A stretch of 64,000 nt of DNA. Origin: CAYVQF01 sp964454015. Lineage in GTDB: Bacteria > Myxococcota_A > Bradymonadia > UBA4248. A program made the translations under genes and the position numbers. The DNA is taken from NCBI GenBank assembly GCA_964454015.1, contig CAYVQF010000022.1:1-64000 (forward strand), read 5' to 3'. Under the pieces are notes generated by a model, which saw only the letters and a program-made list of their open reading frames with translations, ran no database searches and was not told where the DNA came from. The first letter of the stretch is position 1; each line of letters begins with the position of its first letter. Shown piece after piece: positions 41,550-51,122 of this stretch.

Positions 41550-42326
41550 ATGGGCATTTTTGGACGGCTGGGCACACTGCTGAAAGCGAACATCAACGAC
41601 CTGATCTCGCGGGCAGAAGACCCAGAAAAAATCTTGAATCAGTTGATCATCGACATGCGCGAGCAACTGGTCAACGCCAAGAAACAGGTCGCCGTGGCCA
41701 TCGCCGACGAGAAACGCCTGAAGAAACAGCTCGAGAACGAGCTGACCATGTCTTCAGAGTGGGAGAAGAAGGCCATGATGGCGGTGCGCGCCGGCAAGGA
41801 CGACCTCGCCAAAGAGGCGCTGCAGCGCAAGACCGACCACGACAACTTGGCGAGCGAGTACCAGAAGCAGTGGGAAGCCCAGAAAGCGGCGACGGACAAG
41901 CTGCGCTCCTCCCTGCGCCAGCTCAACAACAAGATCGAAGAGGCGACGCGCAAAAAGAACCTCCTCATCGCGCGTCAGAAGCGGGTCAAAGCACAGCAGG
42001 CGATCCAAGCGACCATGTCGGGCCTCTCGGACAACTCCGCCTTTGACGCTTTCGACCGCATGGCCGAGAAGGTCGATCGCATGGAGGCCGAGGCCGAGGC
42101 CCAGAGCGAGCTCGCGGCCGATTTTTCTGGTTCCGATCTGGACTCCAAGTTCTCCGAGCTCGAACAGGACCACGGCGCCGACGACGCTCTGGCCGCCCTC
42201 AAGGCCAAGATGGGGATGGCCCAGCCGGCGCGCAAAGAAGCGCCTTCCTTCTCCTACGAAGAGGAGAGCGTGGGGGTGTCTTCAGGGAAATCTTCTGGCG
42301 GTCGGTGGGATCGGGAAGACTTCTAA
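41550..42326 (+). CDS. PspA/IM30-family membrane-stress protein
   Basis: 258 aa. Peripheral inner-membrane protein of the ESCRT-III superfamily that polymerises to stabilise damaged membranes. An amphipathic N-terminal helix (MGIFGRLGTLLKANINDLIS) is followed by long coiled coils up to about residue 190, then an acidic region and a disordered Ser/Gly-rich C-terminal tail longer than that of E. coli PspA. No PspF-type activator is adjacent. GAGGAG precedes ATG 41550. Downstream of the YbjN-like gene. Confidence 0.92.
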   Translation: MGIFGRLGTLLKANINDLISRAEDPEKILNQLIIDMREQLVNAKKQVAVAIADEKRLKKQLENELTMSSEWEKKAMMAVRAGKDDLAKEALQRKTDHDNLASEYQKQWEAQKAATDKLRSSLRQLNNKIEEATRKKNLLIARQKRVKAQQAIQATMSGLSDNSAFDAFDRMAEKVDRMEAEAEAQSELAADFSGSDLDSKFSELEQDHGADDALAALKAKMGMAQPARKEAPSFSYEEESVGVSSGKSSGGRWDREDF

Positions 42327-42331
42327 GCCCG

Positions 42332-44140
42332 CTAAGGGAGGCAGTCCAGAGGGGGCTCGGCCAGGATCGCCGACAGCAGCCCTTCTCTAGCCTCGTCGAG
42401 GCGCAAGGCGAGGGCCGGCAGCACTTTGGTCTCTGGTAAGAGACGGACGAAAATCACCATGGCGTCACGGATGACCTCGAAGGTGATGAAGGGCTCGGCC
42501 TGGTCGAAGCGCGTGGTGGCCAAGGGGCGGATGATGTCACCCACTTCGAGGCCGGCGCGCTGCGCCATGCTGCCGCGTTCCACCGCCAAGGCCACCAGCT
42601 CGACGCGTTCGACGTCATAGCCGATCTCGACGCCCAGGGAGGGGTGGGTGGTGGTGGTGTTGCTGAGGGTGAGGCCCGCGTTGCGCAGTAAGGCGTGCAC
42701 GGGGAGGGTCACCTTGTCATCGATGAAGGGGGTGAAGAAGGGGGTGAAGCTGGTGCCGGCATAGGCGCTGAAGGCCTGCCGCAGCGAGCGGTTGTCATGG
42801 GCCTGCTCCCAGCTCACGCTGGTGGCGAGGTGGCGCCAGAAGCCGCGCAAGGAGCGCTGGTTCTGGGAGATGTCGCGCAGCATGAGGTCCAAGGCGAGGC
42901 TGAGCAAGACCCCGTGGTCATAGGGGAGGCGCGCCCAATCGAGCTCGGTGGCGCTGTGACCGCTGCGGGCTGGGTTGAGCAGGTAGGCCGAGGCGTGCTC
43001 CGCAAGCTGGGCGAGGAAGTCCGCTGGGGTGCCAATGCCACTCTGGGCCACGACCAAGGCCGCCACGTAGTTGGTCATGCCTTCGCGGAACCACTCGGTT
43101 TGCTCCCACGCGTCAGGGGCGCACTCCAGCCCTTCGCCGTTGTAGAGGTGGAAGACCTCGTGGGCGATGAGGCGCGCCTGCTGAATGCGGTCGTTCAAGG
43201 CGGCGCTGCCCACCTGGAGCACCACGCCCCCCTGACGCGCAAAGCCGATGCGGGCGCCGAGATCCCACTGGGCCGGCAAGAGCAGGATGGCCATGTGCGG
43301 GGGCGTGCGTTGCGGCGCCCAGCAGTGCAGGGCGCTCACCAGGGTGGTGATGTCTTCCAGGAGTCGCTCCGGCACCTGAGTGAAGGCCGGCGCGACGGCG
43401 ACGTTGAGCTGGGCCGTGGGGTGGGGGAGGGTTAGCAAGGCGAGGCCCTCCTCGATCCAGAGGATGGAGCGCAGGAGGTGGCGGTTGTTGGGGGCCAGGA
43501 GGTGGTGATCCTCCACCGCCAAGGTCGAGGCCATGCCCAAGCCCTCGGGGAGCGGCGTGATGGCCACGCGGGTGGGGAGGCGCGCCGCCTCATGGCGTTG
43601 CGCGACCTCGAGGAACAGAGACTCGCCGGGAAAAAAGAGGAAGCCTGCGTGGGACTGCGGGCTCAGGCTGGTGACGCGCCAGGCCGGGCGCGGCTGGGGG
43701 TGCACGGCGACCTGGTAGTGGAGGGTGATGGGCTCCGGGGTGGCGGGCAGGGAGAAGCAGCCGCTGGGATCGGGACGCACCATGGCGGCGCGCTCAGCGA
43801 TCCACATCCCGTGGAGATGGAAGGACTCGCCGGCGCGGTGGCCGATGGCGGGGAGACAGATGCGGACGCCAGCGAAGTCCGGTGGGAGATAGGCGCGAAC
43901 CTCCCAGCTCCCGGCGGCCAGGTCGGCTTCGAGGTGATAGGTGACCTGGCCATGGGCGTGGAGGGGGGCGTCGTCGGCCGCATGGCGGCAGCCCAGGCAG
44001 ACAAGGACGAGGCCACAGGACACGAGCCAGGGCTGGATCCTCTGCCGCTGCCATGTCGGGTGGCCGTGGGCGCGCAAGGAGACCTCGGAGTGAGCAAGGG
44101 AAGGGCTGCCGCTGGATCGCCCCACCAGCCGCGTGGCCAT
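42332..44140 (-). CDS. M1/M61-like metallopeptidase lipoprotein with PDZ-like C-terminus
   Basis: 602 aa. Probable lipobox CLGC after an extended N-terminus. An N-terminal beta domain precedes the catalytic part with IAHEVFHLYNGEG (HExxH) and a WFREGMTNY motif carrying the third Glu ligand 22 residues later, slightly more than in classical M1 enzymes. The C-terminal ~110 residues resemble a PDZ domain (ERGSMAQRAGLEVGDIIRPL), as in M61 glycyl aminopeptidases. Probable envelope-located aminopeptidase. ATG 44140 has no ribosome site and the frame runs further upstream, so the start is uncertain. Confidence 0.82.
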   Translation of the reverse strand: MATRLVGRSSGSPSLAHSEVSLRAHGHPTWQRQRIQPWLVSCGLVLVCLGCRHAADDAPLHAHGQVTYHLEADLAAGSWEVRAYLPPDFAGVRICLPAIGHRAGESFHLHGMWIAERAAMVRPDPSGCFSLPATPEPITLHYQVAVHPQPRPAWRVTSLSPQSHAGFLFFPGESLFLEVAQRHEAARLPTRVAITPLPEGLGMASTLAVEDHHLLAPNNRHLLRSILWIEEGLALLTLPHPTAQLNVAVAPAFTQVPERLLEDITTLVSALHCWAPQRTPPHMAILLLPAQWDLGARIGFARQGGVVLQVGSAALNDRIQQARLIAHEVFHLYNGEGLECAPDAWEQTEWFREGMTNYVAALVVAQSGIGTPADFLAQLAEHASAYLLNPARSGHSATELDWARLPYDHGVLLSLALDLMLRDISQNQRSLRGFWRHLATSVSWEQAHDNRSLRQAFSAYAGTSFTPFFTPFIDDKVTLPVHALLRNAGLTLSNTTTTHPSLGVEIGYDVERVELVALAVERGSMAQRAGLEVGDIIRPLATTRFDQAEPFITFEVIRDAMVIFVRLLPETKVLPALALRLDEAREGLLSAILAEPPLDCLP

Positions 44141-44219
44141 GGTGACATGGCCGCGTGGGCTGGGGTAATTTTGACCCTTGGCGCAGGACGACCCTTTGGG
44201 TGCTGCGCGGTCCACCGGC

Positions 44220-44248
44220 GCGACAGGTGCCCGTTTTCGCGCTATGCT
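44220..44248 (+). promoter_or_regulatory. candidate promoter of the FHA-GAF-sigma54 regulator gene
   Basis: GCGACA (44220-44225), 17 bp, TATGCT (44243-44248), each 4/6. Leader of about 40 nt to ATG 44293. Confidence 0.45.
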
Positions 44249-44292
44249 GGCAAGCGGCGCCGCCCTGCGCCACGTCAAGAGCGAGGGAGTCG

Positions 44293-46227
44293 ATGGAGAT
44301 TCGCCTGCAATGCGAGGCAGATGCTTTGGATGTCACCCTGGCCGATGAGGTCATTACCATCGGCCGGGCGCAAGGGAACCTGGTGCGTCTCTCCCATGCG
44401 CAGGTTTCTGGCCTGCACGGTCAGATCTTCCGCCGGGATGGGCGAGTCTTTTTTCAGGACTTGGGTTCCACGAACGGTTCGCTGGTGCGCTTTCGTGGGG
44501 AAGAGCACGTGGTCGAGGGCGTGGGGCAGCGTGAAGCGGAGCTCTTTGACGGGGCGGAGCTGCTCTTGGGCGATCGCCGCAACCCGGCGTTGTTGCGGGT
44601 GAGCCTGGTGACGCCGACGGCGGAGAGAGATCCCGCGCGCGCCTTGGCCAAGACGGTGGTGGCCAGTCGCGCCTTTGCCGAGGTGGCCAAGCTGCCGTCG
44701 GCGCTGCTGAGCGAAGGCAGCGAGCGCGGACGGATGGCGACGCTGCTCGAGTTGGTGGCGACCCTGCAACAGGAGCAGGAGGTGGCGGAGGTGGCGCGTC
44801 AGGGGGTGGATGGTCTCTTTGCCGGCTTGCCGATGGCGCAGGTGGCGGGGCTTTTCCTTCAGGGCGCGCGCGGGGTGGTGCCGGTGCAGGTGCGGCAGCG
44901 TGAGCAGACGGCGCTGTTGACCGTCCCCTGGGCGCGGGTAGAGCCCCTGTTTCAGGAGGCGCTGGCGCGGCGGGCCGTGGTCCAGATCGAAGACGGTCGC
45001 ACTTTGACGGCCCGTTTCGAGTTGGCCCGAGGGCAGCTTCAGTCGGCCCTGGCCTATCCCATCGTCGAAGGTGAGGCCGTGTGTGGCCTCATCGTGGTGG
45101 CCGGTCCGGGGCGTTTCTCGGCCAACGACCTGGACTGGTTTGCCCTGGCGAGCGCCCACCTGTCGCTGGCGCTCAGGAACGGGCGCTTGCTGAAGCGTTT
45201 GCAAGAGGCCAACTCGAGCTTGCGCGAAGAGAACAGCCACCTGCGGCACAGCGTGGCGGCGGCCGATGCCGGTGAGCGGGCCATCCTGGGCAAGAGCCCG
45301 GCCCTGAGCCGGGTCTTGCGTCAGGTCGAGATGGTGGCGCGTACGGACACTTCGGTGCTGATTCAAGGGGAGACGGGGACAGGGAAAGAGCTGATCGCGC
45401 GGCTCATCCATGCGGCCAGCCCACGGGCGCAGGCCTTCTTTGCTGCGGTGAACTGCGGCGCCCTGACGGAGTCGTTGCTGGAGAGCGAGCTCTTTGGCCA
45501 TGTCAAAGGTGCCTTCACGGGCGCCACCCGCGACAAGGCGGGTCTCTTCGAGATGGCCCACGGCGGCACCCTCTTTCTCGATGAGTTCGGTGATGTTTCG
45601 CCGCGCTTGCAGGTGAAGTTGCTGCGGGCGCTGGAGAACGGGGAGATCACCCCCGTGGGCGCCGGGCAGGTCAAGGTGGTCGATGTGCGCCTGGTGGTGG
45701 CGAGCAACAAGGACCTGCGCGCGGAGGTCGCGGCCGGGCGCCTGCGGGAGGATCTCTTCTACCGGGTGCATGTCTTTCCCGTGGCCTTGCCGCCGCTGCG
45801 CGAACGGAGCGGGGACGTGGAGGTGCTGGCGCGGGCGTTTTTGGGGCGGTGCGCTGAGCGTTTTTCCAAGTCTTTGCCAGGCTTCAGCGCCGAGGCGATG
45901 GCCAAGCTCAACGCTTATGCGTGGCCCGGGAACGTGCGGGAGCTGCAGAACGAGGTCGAGCGGGCGGCCCTCATGGTCGAGGATGGCAAGCTGATCGGGC
46001 CGGATGACTTATCGGAGCGCATTGGCGGGGCCATGGACTTACCGGCGACGCTGGGGCCGCTCCACGCGGCCATGGAAGAGATCGAGGGGCGCTATCTCCA
46101 ACGTGCTCTGGCGGCGCATGCCTTCAACCGGACGCAGACGGCGAAGACGCTGGGGATCAGTCGTCAAGCCTTGACTGGCAAGCTGCACAAATACGGGCTC
46201 TTCGACTATCGCGGCGATGAGGAGTGA
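44293..46227 (+). CDS. FHA-GAF sigma54-dependent transcriptional activator
   Basis: 644 aa. An N-terminal FHA domain (phosphothreonine binding; ITIGRAQGNLVRLSH, GLHGQIFRRDGRVFF, GSTNGS) is followed by a GAF domain (about 180-330) and the AAA+ sigma54 domain: Walker A GETGTGKE, the GAFTGA loop that touches RpoN, and Walker B TLFLDEF. It ends in a Fis-type helix-turn-helix (FNRTQTAKTLGISRQALTGK). FHA fusion suggests control by a Ser/Thr kinase rather than a response-regulator receiver. Its stop lies just before the next gene, so regulator and outer-membrane protein are co-transcribed. Confidence 0.93.
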   Translation: MEIRLQCEADALDVTLADEVITIGRAQGNLVRLSHAQVSGLHGQIFRRDGRVFFQDLGSTNGSLVRFRGEEHVVEGVGQREAELFDGAELLLGDRRNPALLRVSLVTPTAERDPARALAKTVVASRAFAEVAKLPSALLSEGSERGRMATLLELVATLQQEQEVAEVARQGVDGLFAGLPMAQVAGLFLQGARGVVPVQVRQREQTALLTVPWARVEPLFQEALARRAVVQIEDGRTLTARFELARGQLQSALAYPIVEGEAVCGLIVVAGPGRFSANDLDWFALASAHLSLALRNGRLLKRLQEANSSLREENSHLRHSVAAADAGERAILGKSPALSRVLRQVEMVARTDTSVLIQGETGTGKELIARLIHAASPRAQAFFAAVNCGALTESLLESELFGHVKGAFTGATRDKAGLFEMAHGGTLFLDEFGDVSPRLQVKLLRALENGEITPVGAGQVKVVDVRLVVASNKDLRAEVAAGRLREDLFYRVHVFPVALPPLRERSGDVEVLARAFLGRCAERFSKSLPGFSAEAMAKLNAYAWPGNVRELQNEVERAALMVEDGKLIGPDDLSERIGGAMDLPATLGPLHAAMEEIEGRYLQRALAAHAFNRTQTAKTLGISRQALTGKLHKYGLFDYRGDEE

Positions 46228-46231
46228 GGGG

Positions 46232-48091
46232 GTGAGAGTGCAAAGACTGGCGCGCGCAGAGCGAGGCAGCATGGGGCAGATTGCTCCCCGAGGTGGGCTG
46301 AGGCCTCTGGCGCGCGGCGGTCTGCAGGTGGGCCTGCTGCTGGGGTGCTACCTGCTGGCAGCGGGGTCGCTTTGGTCCCAGCCCCTTCCTCTACTTACCG
46401 TGCCGCCGGCGCAGGGGACCATGACGGCGCCGCGGTGGCTCGAGACGACACCCTGGGACGGCGGGCGGCCGCCAGAGCGTCTGGAGATCGTTGAGACCCT
46501 GCCCGATGGGCAGGTGCTCGTTGGGCTGGGGCTGAGCCTCTTCGTGATGGGGCCAGATTTGCGGCTGCGGCCGTGGTCGAGAGAGGCGTCAGAATTGGCG
46601 GGAGGTGACGTTGGCGCTGGCGCTGACGTTGAGGAGGTGGCGGGCGCCCCAGGGGACGTGGATCCCGAGGCGTCGGGTGGCGCGGACGCGGCGTTGGTCT
46701 TGGATGCGGCGTTGGTGGCCGAGGTGACGCGGCTGTCGAGTGTGCCCGAGGGGATCAGGCTTCCCCAGGCGTCGGCGGAGGTCGTGGGGATGCTGCGTTC
46801 GGCGCATGCGCCGCTGGGGCAGGTGGCCAGTGCCGGGCGGGAGCGGTCGCGGCGGGCGGGTTCCTTCGCCCATCAGGGGATGGGGCCGCGTTTTTTGTTT
46901 GTGACCAATGCTCTGTGTCGGCGCGGTGAGGGCAGCGAGGTGCTGCCGTGTGCGGGGGCGGAGGTGGTGCAGGCGCCGCAGTTGCTGCGCTGGTCGGCGG
47001 CGGTGGGGCGGGCGGAGCTGGTGGCGCTTCCCGAGGGGTGCGAGCCCCTGCGGGTGGGTGGCGCTGGGGGCTTGGCAGTGCTCTTCTGTGCGGCCGATGC
47101 GGGGGAGCGGCCCCAGGTGTGGGTCCGCGGTGAGGCTGAGTGGCGCCGTGAGGGGACCTTGGGCGCGCCGCTGGTGCACGGGCGTTTGCGGGTGGGTCCC
47201 GATGGGACGCTGCTGCTGACCCGGCGCTGTGGGCGGATGGGGCGAAGTGCCGATGAGGCCTGCGAGGTGGCCCTGCGGCAGCCTTTCGCGGCTGGGAGTG
47301 AGGGGGCGTGGTGGTCATTTGCGGGGATGGGGCCCGGTGAATTTCTGGTGCTGGATGGTGGGCGGGCCTTGTGGTGGCAGCGCGATGCGGAGGAGGGCCG
47401 GCGCGGGCTGTGGCTGCTGTCGGCGGCGGGGCTGCAGGCGTTGCGAGAGGATTTCAGCGTCGATGAGGCGCTGGCGACGCTGCGTTACGATCCTGAAGGA
47501 TGTCTCGTGGGCCGCCTGGTTGACGCCGCTGATGGGGCCGAGCGGGTGCTCGGCTTTCACGGTGAGGTGACCCGCTGGGGCACTTGCGCTGAGGCGCGGG
47601 CGGCGGCGGTGCTGACGCGAGCCGCGGCGGGGGCAGCCTCGGCTTGGGAGGGGCTGGAGCCGGAGCGCGATGAGCGCGTGGCCTTGCGTCTGGCCGGGAC
47701 TGGCTATATGGCCGATGGCGTGCAGGCTTGGTCTGGGCGCGCCGAGCTGAGCTTCCCGATTTATGGCGGCCGCTATGAGGCGGCGGGGGTGATGCGCGTG
47801 GGCATGGGGTCGCGCCTGAGCTACGCCGGGGGCTTGCTCCTGCGCTGGTTACACCAGAGCGACGCCATCTCGTGGGGGGCGGGCGGCGGCGTGGCCTTTG
47901 GCGAGCTGTGCGCGAACGACGCCGCGGGGCGCAAGGCGGGGTGCGCCCAGTTGGCGCTGCGCTACTGGACCTCGGGCACCCTGACATGGACCCTGACGGA
48001 TGCGTTGGCGCTCTTTTTGGTCCTCGACGTTTTTCCCACGGGGGGGTGGAGCGCCGACTTGGGCTTGGGGCTGGCCTATCGCTTCTTTTAA
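46232..48091 (+). CDS. large exported protein with C-terminal beta-barrel-like region, unrecognised
   Basis: About 619 aa. N-terminal hydrophobic signal (LLLGCYLLAAGSLWS), then a long Gly/Ala-rich and WD-like beta region with repeated Arg-Gly loops. A C-terminal run of alternating strands ends in aromatic-rich GLAYRFF, the mark of an outer-membrane barrel end. I know no family. Start GTG 46232 has AGGAG 7 nt upstream; ATG 46217 or 46271 are alternatives. It begins 4 nt after the stop of the sigma54 activator. Confidence 0.68.
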   Translation: MRVQRLARAERGSMGQIAPRGGLRPLARGGLQVGLLLGCYLLAAGSLWSQPLPLLTVPPAQGTMTAPRWLETTPWDGGRPPERLEIVETLPDGQVLVGLGLSLFVMGPDLRLRPWSREASELAGGDVGAGADVEEVAGAPGDVDPEASGGADAALVLDAALVAEVTRLSSVPEGIRLPQASAEVVGMLRSAHAPLGQVASAGRERSRRAGSFAHQGMGPRFLFVTNALCRRGEGSEVLPCAGAEVVQAPQLLRWSAAVGRAELVALPEGCEPLRVGGAGGLAVLFCAADAGERPQVWVRGEAEWRREGTLGAPLVHGRLRVGPDGTLLLTRRCGRMGRSADEACEVALRQPFAAGSEGAWWSFAGMGPGEFLVLDGGRALWWQRDAEEGRRGLWLLSAAGLQALREDFSVDEALATLRYDPEGCLVGRLVDAADGAERVLGFHGEVTRWGTCAEARAAAVLTRAAAGAASAWEGLEPERDERVALRLAGTGYMADGVQAWSGRAELSFPIYGGRYEAAGVMRVGMGSRLSYAGGLLLRWLHQSDAISWGAGGGVAFGELCANDAAGRKAGCAQLALRYWTSGTLTWTLTDALALFLVLDVFPTGGWSADLGLGLAYRFF

Positions 48092-48165
48092 GTGGATCCA
48101 CCCTCGTCTGGGCGTGACGCGCCGGGCATGTTGGCGGGCAGGGGGCGGGCGTGGCCTGTCCTTCG

Positions 48166-48702
48166 TCATCTCTCGCCGCGGCGACCGAGCAAGACGCGGT
48201 GCAGCTCGAGGTGGCCGTTGGCGTGGACATGGAGAATGGCGGCCAGCCTCTGGAGGTGGCCGCCGTGGTTGCCCGCGGCGCCGGGGTTGATCCACAGGCA
48301 GGTGTCGATGCGGTCGAGAAAGGTGACGTGGTTGTGGCCCGTGACCAGGACGTGGGGGCGCAGGCGTTCGACGAGGGCGCGCGCCTCTCGTGTGGGGCGG
48401 CGGGGCGCGCCGCCGATGTGCAAGGTGGCCAGGTGGCAGGGTCCGACGCGGACCTCGGCCCATTTGGGGAGATCCCCGTGCTCTTCGCCATCGATGTTGC
48501 CGCGCACGGCCGTGGTCGGAGCGAGGGCGCGCAGGGCTTGGAGGCAGCGAGGTTGCCCGATGTCGCCGGCGTGAATGATGTGGTGGACGTGGGCGAAGAT
48601 CCGCTGTAGCTCTGGGTGCAGCCACCCGTGGGTGTCTGCCAGGAGCCCGACCAGGTGGTCGCCCGGGCGAAAGTTGGGGATGATGGGGTTGGATTCAGGC
48701 AA
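48166..48702 (-). CDS. YfcE/MJ0936-type metallophosphoesterase
   Basis: About 178 aa. Calcineurin-like phosphoesterase: motif I LLADTHGW, motif II HAGDIG, motif III GNIDG (Cys/His replaced), and GHNH in VLVTGHNHV. Family members hydrolyse phosphodiesters with Mn2+. I use TTG 48702 as start, which follows a GGGAG at 10 nt and gives the usual family length; the frame runs on to 48858 with an unlikely Pro/His-rich extension. Divergent from recJ. Confidence 0.8.
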   Translation of the reverse strand: MPESNPIIPNFRPGDHLVGLLADTHGWLHPELQRIFAHVHHIIHAGDIGQPRCLQALRALAPTTAVRGNIDGEEHGDLPKWAEVRVGPCHLATLHIGGAPRRPTREARALVERLRPHVLVTGHNHVTFLDRIDTCLWINPGAAGNHGGHLQRLAAILHVHANGHLELHRVLLGRRGER

Positions 48703-48777
48703 TTTTGCGCCACTCCCGGCGATGACAGGGGGGTGCGGGTGAGGTCGGGGGCTGTGAAGCTCGGCGTCACCGCTGCG

Positions 48778-48797
48778 GCGCGGGTGGGTGCCCGCGC
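48778..48797. promoter_or_regulatory. stem-loop in the yfcE-recJ divergent gap
   Basis: GCGCGGG-6 nt-CCCGCGC, perfect 7-bp arms. No convincing -35/-10 pair was seen nearby. Confidence 0.4.
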
Positions 48798-48851
48798 GGC
48801 GATGGGCGCGGATTGTCGCCTGTGGGTGACCAGGGAACAAGAGGACGAGAG

Positions 48852-50585
48852 ATGACATTGTCGGTGAGTGGGGCGCGGTGGCGGTTGCGAGAGGTGGCGC
48901 AAGAGCGGGTCGATGCCTTGGCGCGGGCGGGCGCCTTGGCGCCGGTTGTGGCGCGCTGCCTGGTGTTGCGCGGCGTGGAGAAGGCAGATGAGGCGGCGCG
49001 CTTTCTGACGCCGAGGGTGGCCGACTTCCATGATCCCTTCGCGATGAAGGGGATGGCGGCGGCCGTCGCCAGGATCAGGCAGGCCCTGTCGCGCCGGGAA
49101 GCGGTGCGGGTGGTGACGGACTACGACGTGGACGGGACGACGTCGTCGCTCATCATCCAGAGCGTGTTGGGGTTGTTGGGGGAGAGCCCGGTGAGCTACC
49201 ACATCCCACACCGGATGGAGGAGGGCTATGGCTTCTCCGTGGCCGCCGCCGAGCAGGCCGTGGCCGACGCGGTGGGGCTCATCATCACGGCGGACATCGG
49301 GGTGCGCGACAGCGCGGCCATCGGGGTGGCCGCCGCGGCGGGCGTCGATGTGTTGGTCTTGGACCACCATCTGCCGCGGGACGCCGAGGTCCCGGCGCAA
49401 GCCCTGGCGGTGTTGTGTCCGCCGCAGCGCGGTTGCACCTACCCCAACCCCCACCTGGCGGCGTGCGGCATTGCTTTCAAGCTGGCCCAGGCGCTGCTTG
49501 CGGATCTCGGGACCGGGCAGCGTGAGATCTTAGAGGCGTCGCTGTTGAAGATGGCCGCCATTGGGACGGTGGCCGATGTGGTGGAGATGGGGCGCGGCGA
49601 GAACCGGGCGATGGTGGCGCTGGGGCTAGCGGCGCTGAACCGCGGGGGGCATCGCCCGGGTTTGGAGGCGCTGCTGGAAGTGGCGGGCTGCACCCCCGGG
49701 ACGATCACGGCGGAAGATCTGGGTTTCAAGATAGGGCCGCGCATCAACGCTGCGGGGCGACTCGCCTCGGCCGAGTTGGTGGTGAACCTGCTCCGCTGCG
49801 GTGACCGTGCGGCGGCGCGGCAGATGGCGGAAGCGCTGGACGCGATGAATCGCGACCGCCGGGAGGTGCAACAGGTGATGGTCGAGACGGCGCTGGCCGA
49901 GGCCGAGGCCAGCGCCGATCCCTTCGTGGTGGTGGCGCAGGCCGAGGGTGCGGGTTGGCACCGTGGCGTGGCGGGGATCGTCGCGGCGCGGGTGCGTGAC
50001 AGCCTGCATCGACCGGCGGCGGTGATCACCCTCTGCGCCAAAGAGGCGACGGGATCGATGCGATCCATCGCCGGGGTGCACGCCGTGCGGGCGCTGGATA
50101 GGGCGGCGCATCTCTTGGATCGCTATGGGGGCCACGCGGTGGCGGCTGGTTTCTCTCTTCAAGCCGACAGGATTGGCGAGCTGCGGGCCGTGTTGAACGC
50201 GTCGGCCCTGGAACAGGTGGGGGGGACCATGCCCGAGCCGGAGCGCGAGGTGGACGTGCAGCTCGAGGCGAGCGCATTGGGGCCGACGCTCTTGGCCCAG
50301 CTCGACGCGCTGGCGCCGCACGGCAAGGGGAACGAGGTCCCCGTCATTTGGGTGCCCGAGGTGCCGCGCTTCAGGGTAGAGGCGATGGGAGAGGCGCACC
50401 TGCGTGGCACCTTTTGCGGCGGTGAGGGGACGGAAATCCCCTGGGTGTGGTTTCAGGGTGGGGAGCATCTGGAGGCCTTGAAAGAGGCGCGGGAGGTGGC
50501 CCTGCTTGGGCGTTTTCAGCGCGAGTGGTTCCGGGGCCAGGAACGCCAGCGCTTCCGGGTGGATGACGCTGCGGTCTTGGCGTGA
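48852..50585 (+). CDS. recJ: RecJ single-stranded-DNA exonuclease
   Basis: 577 aa. 5'-3' ssDNA exonuclease in recombination and mismatch repair. DHH-family motifs: VVTDYDVDGTTSS (motif I, DVD for the common DAD), VLVLDHHLPRD (motif III DHH), and the DHHA1 part with YGGHAVAAGFSL. The C-terminal OB-like region has PHGKGNEVPVI. ATG 48852 has GAGG 7 nt upstream; the frame continues a little upstream without support. The next gene starts after 123 nt and has its own candidate promoter. Confidence 0.93.
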   Translation: MTLSVSGARWRLREVAQERVDALARAGALAPVVARCLVLRGVEKADEAARFLTPRVADFHDPFAMKGMAAAVARIRQALSRREAVRVVTDYDVDGTTSSLIIQSVLGLLGESPVSYHIPHRMEEGYGFSVAAAEQAVADAVGLIITADIGVRDSAAIGVAAAAGVDVLVLDHHLPRDAEVPAQALAVLCPPQRGCTYPNPHLAACGIAFKLAQALLADLGTGQREILEASLLKMAAIGTVADVVEMGRGENRAMVALGLAALNRGGHRPGLEALLEVAGCTPGTITAEDLGFKIGPRINAAGRLASAELVVNLLRCGDRAAARQMAEALDAMNRDRREVQQVMVETALAEAEASADPFVVVAQAEGAGWHRGVAGIVAARVRDSLHRPAAVITLCAKEATGSMRSIAGVHAVRALDRAAHLLDRYGGHAVAAGFSLQADRIGELRAVLNASALEQVGGTMPEPEREVDVQLEASALGPTLLAQLDALAPHGKGNEVPVIWVPEVPRFRVEAMGEAHLRGTFCGGEGTEIPWVWFQGGEHLEALKEAREVALLGRFQREWFRGQERQRFRVDDAAVLA

Positions 50586-50630
50586 GAGGGTCTTGGGCGC
50601 GGGGGTGCGGGGATGTCGTTTGGGGGTCGG

Positions 50631-50658
50631 TTGACAGGGGAGGGGCGATGGCTATTTG
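50631..50658 (+). promoter_or_regulatory. candidate promoter of the second YbjN-like gene
   Basis: Perfect TTGACA (50631-50636), 16-bp spacer, TATTTG (50653-50658, 3/6), about 50 bp upstream of the start codon. Confidence 0.4.
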
Positions 50659-50708
50659 CTGTGTGGCAACGTGACGGGGTCGGCTTTTACGCAGGAGGTG
50701 AGCGAAGG

Positions 50709-51122
50709 ATGTACGGAAACATGCGGGTCAAGACCATGATGGCGAGCATCGCCCAGTCGCGCGGCTGGCCGATGCGGGACGATGGGATGGGCGGGATGAT
50801 GTTGGAGATCGTCCTCCCGACGCGGCGCACCCAGGTGGTGCGGATGACACCCACCCGTGACGCCGACGGGCTGGAGGTGCTCTTCTTCTGGAGCATCGCC
50901 GTCCCGGTGAACCGGATTCCCGATCCGTGGATGTTGTTGCAGGAGAGCGTTCGTTTGTCCTATGGCGACTACGCCGTCAAGGACGGCAACGTCATCGTGT
51001 TGACGTCGCGGATGAGCGACTATGTGCAGGCCGATGAGCTGGCGCGGGTGCTCTATTACGTTGGCCTCAACGCGGATGAGTTGGAGCGACGGATCATGGG
51101 GCCGATGTACGATGGCAACTAG
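50709..51122 (+). CDS. second YbjN/type III secretion chaperone-like protein
   Basis: 137 aa, soluble. Its strand and helix pattern resembles the YbjN-like protein at 41047, including YGDYAVKDGNVIVLTS and the following helix ADELARVLYYVGL. Similarity between the two is low but the core pattern is shared. AGGAGGTG at 50693-50700 precedes ATG 50709. It lies between recJ and a lipoprotein; no secretion system gene is visible nearby. Confidence 0.7.
   Translation: MYGNMRVKTMMASIAQSRGWPMRDDGMGGMMLEIVLPTRRTQVVRMTPTRDADGLEVLFFWSIAVPVNRIPDPWMLLQESVRLSYGDYAVKDGNVIVLTSRMSDYVQADELARVLYYVGLNADELERRIMGPMYDGN

Noticed and set aside
47454..49454. Long minus-strand frame across recJ and the outer-membrane gene
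   Set aside because: Ser/Pro/Arg-rich antisense product overlapping recJ, the YfcE-type gene and an exported protein gene; no support.
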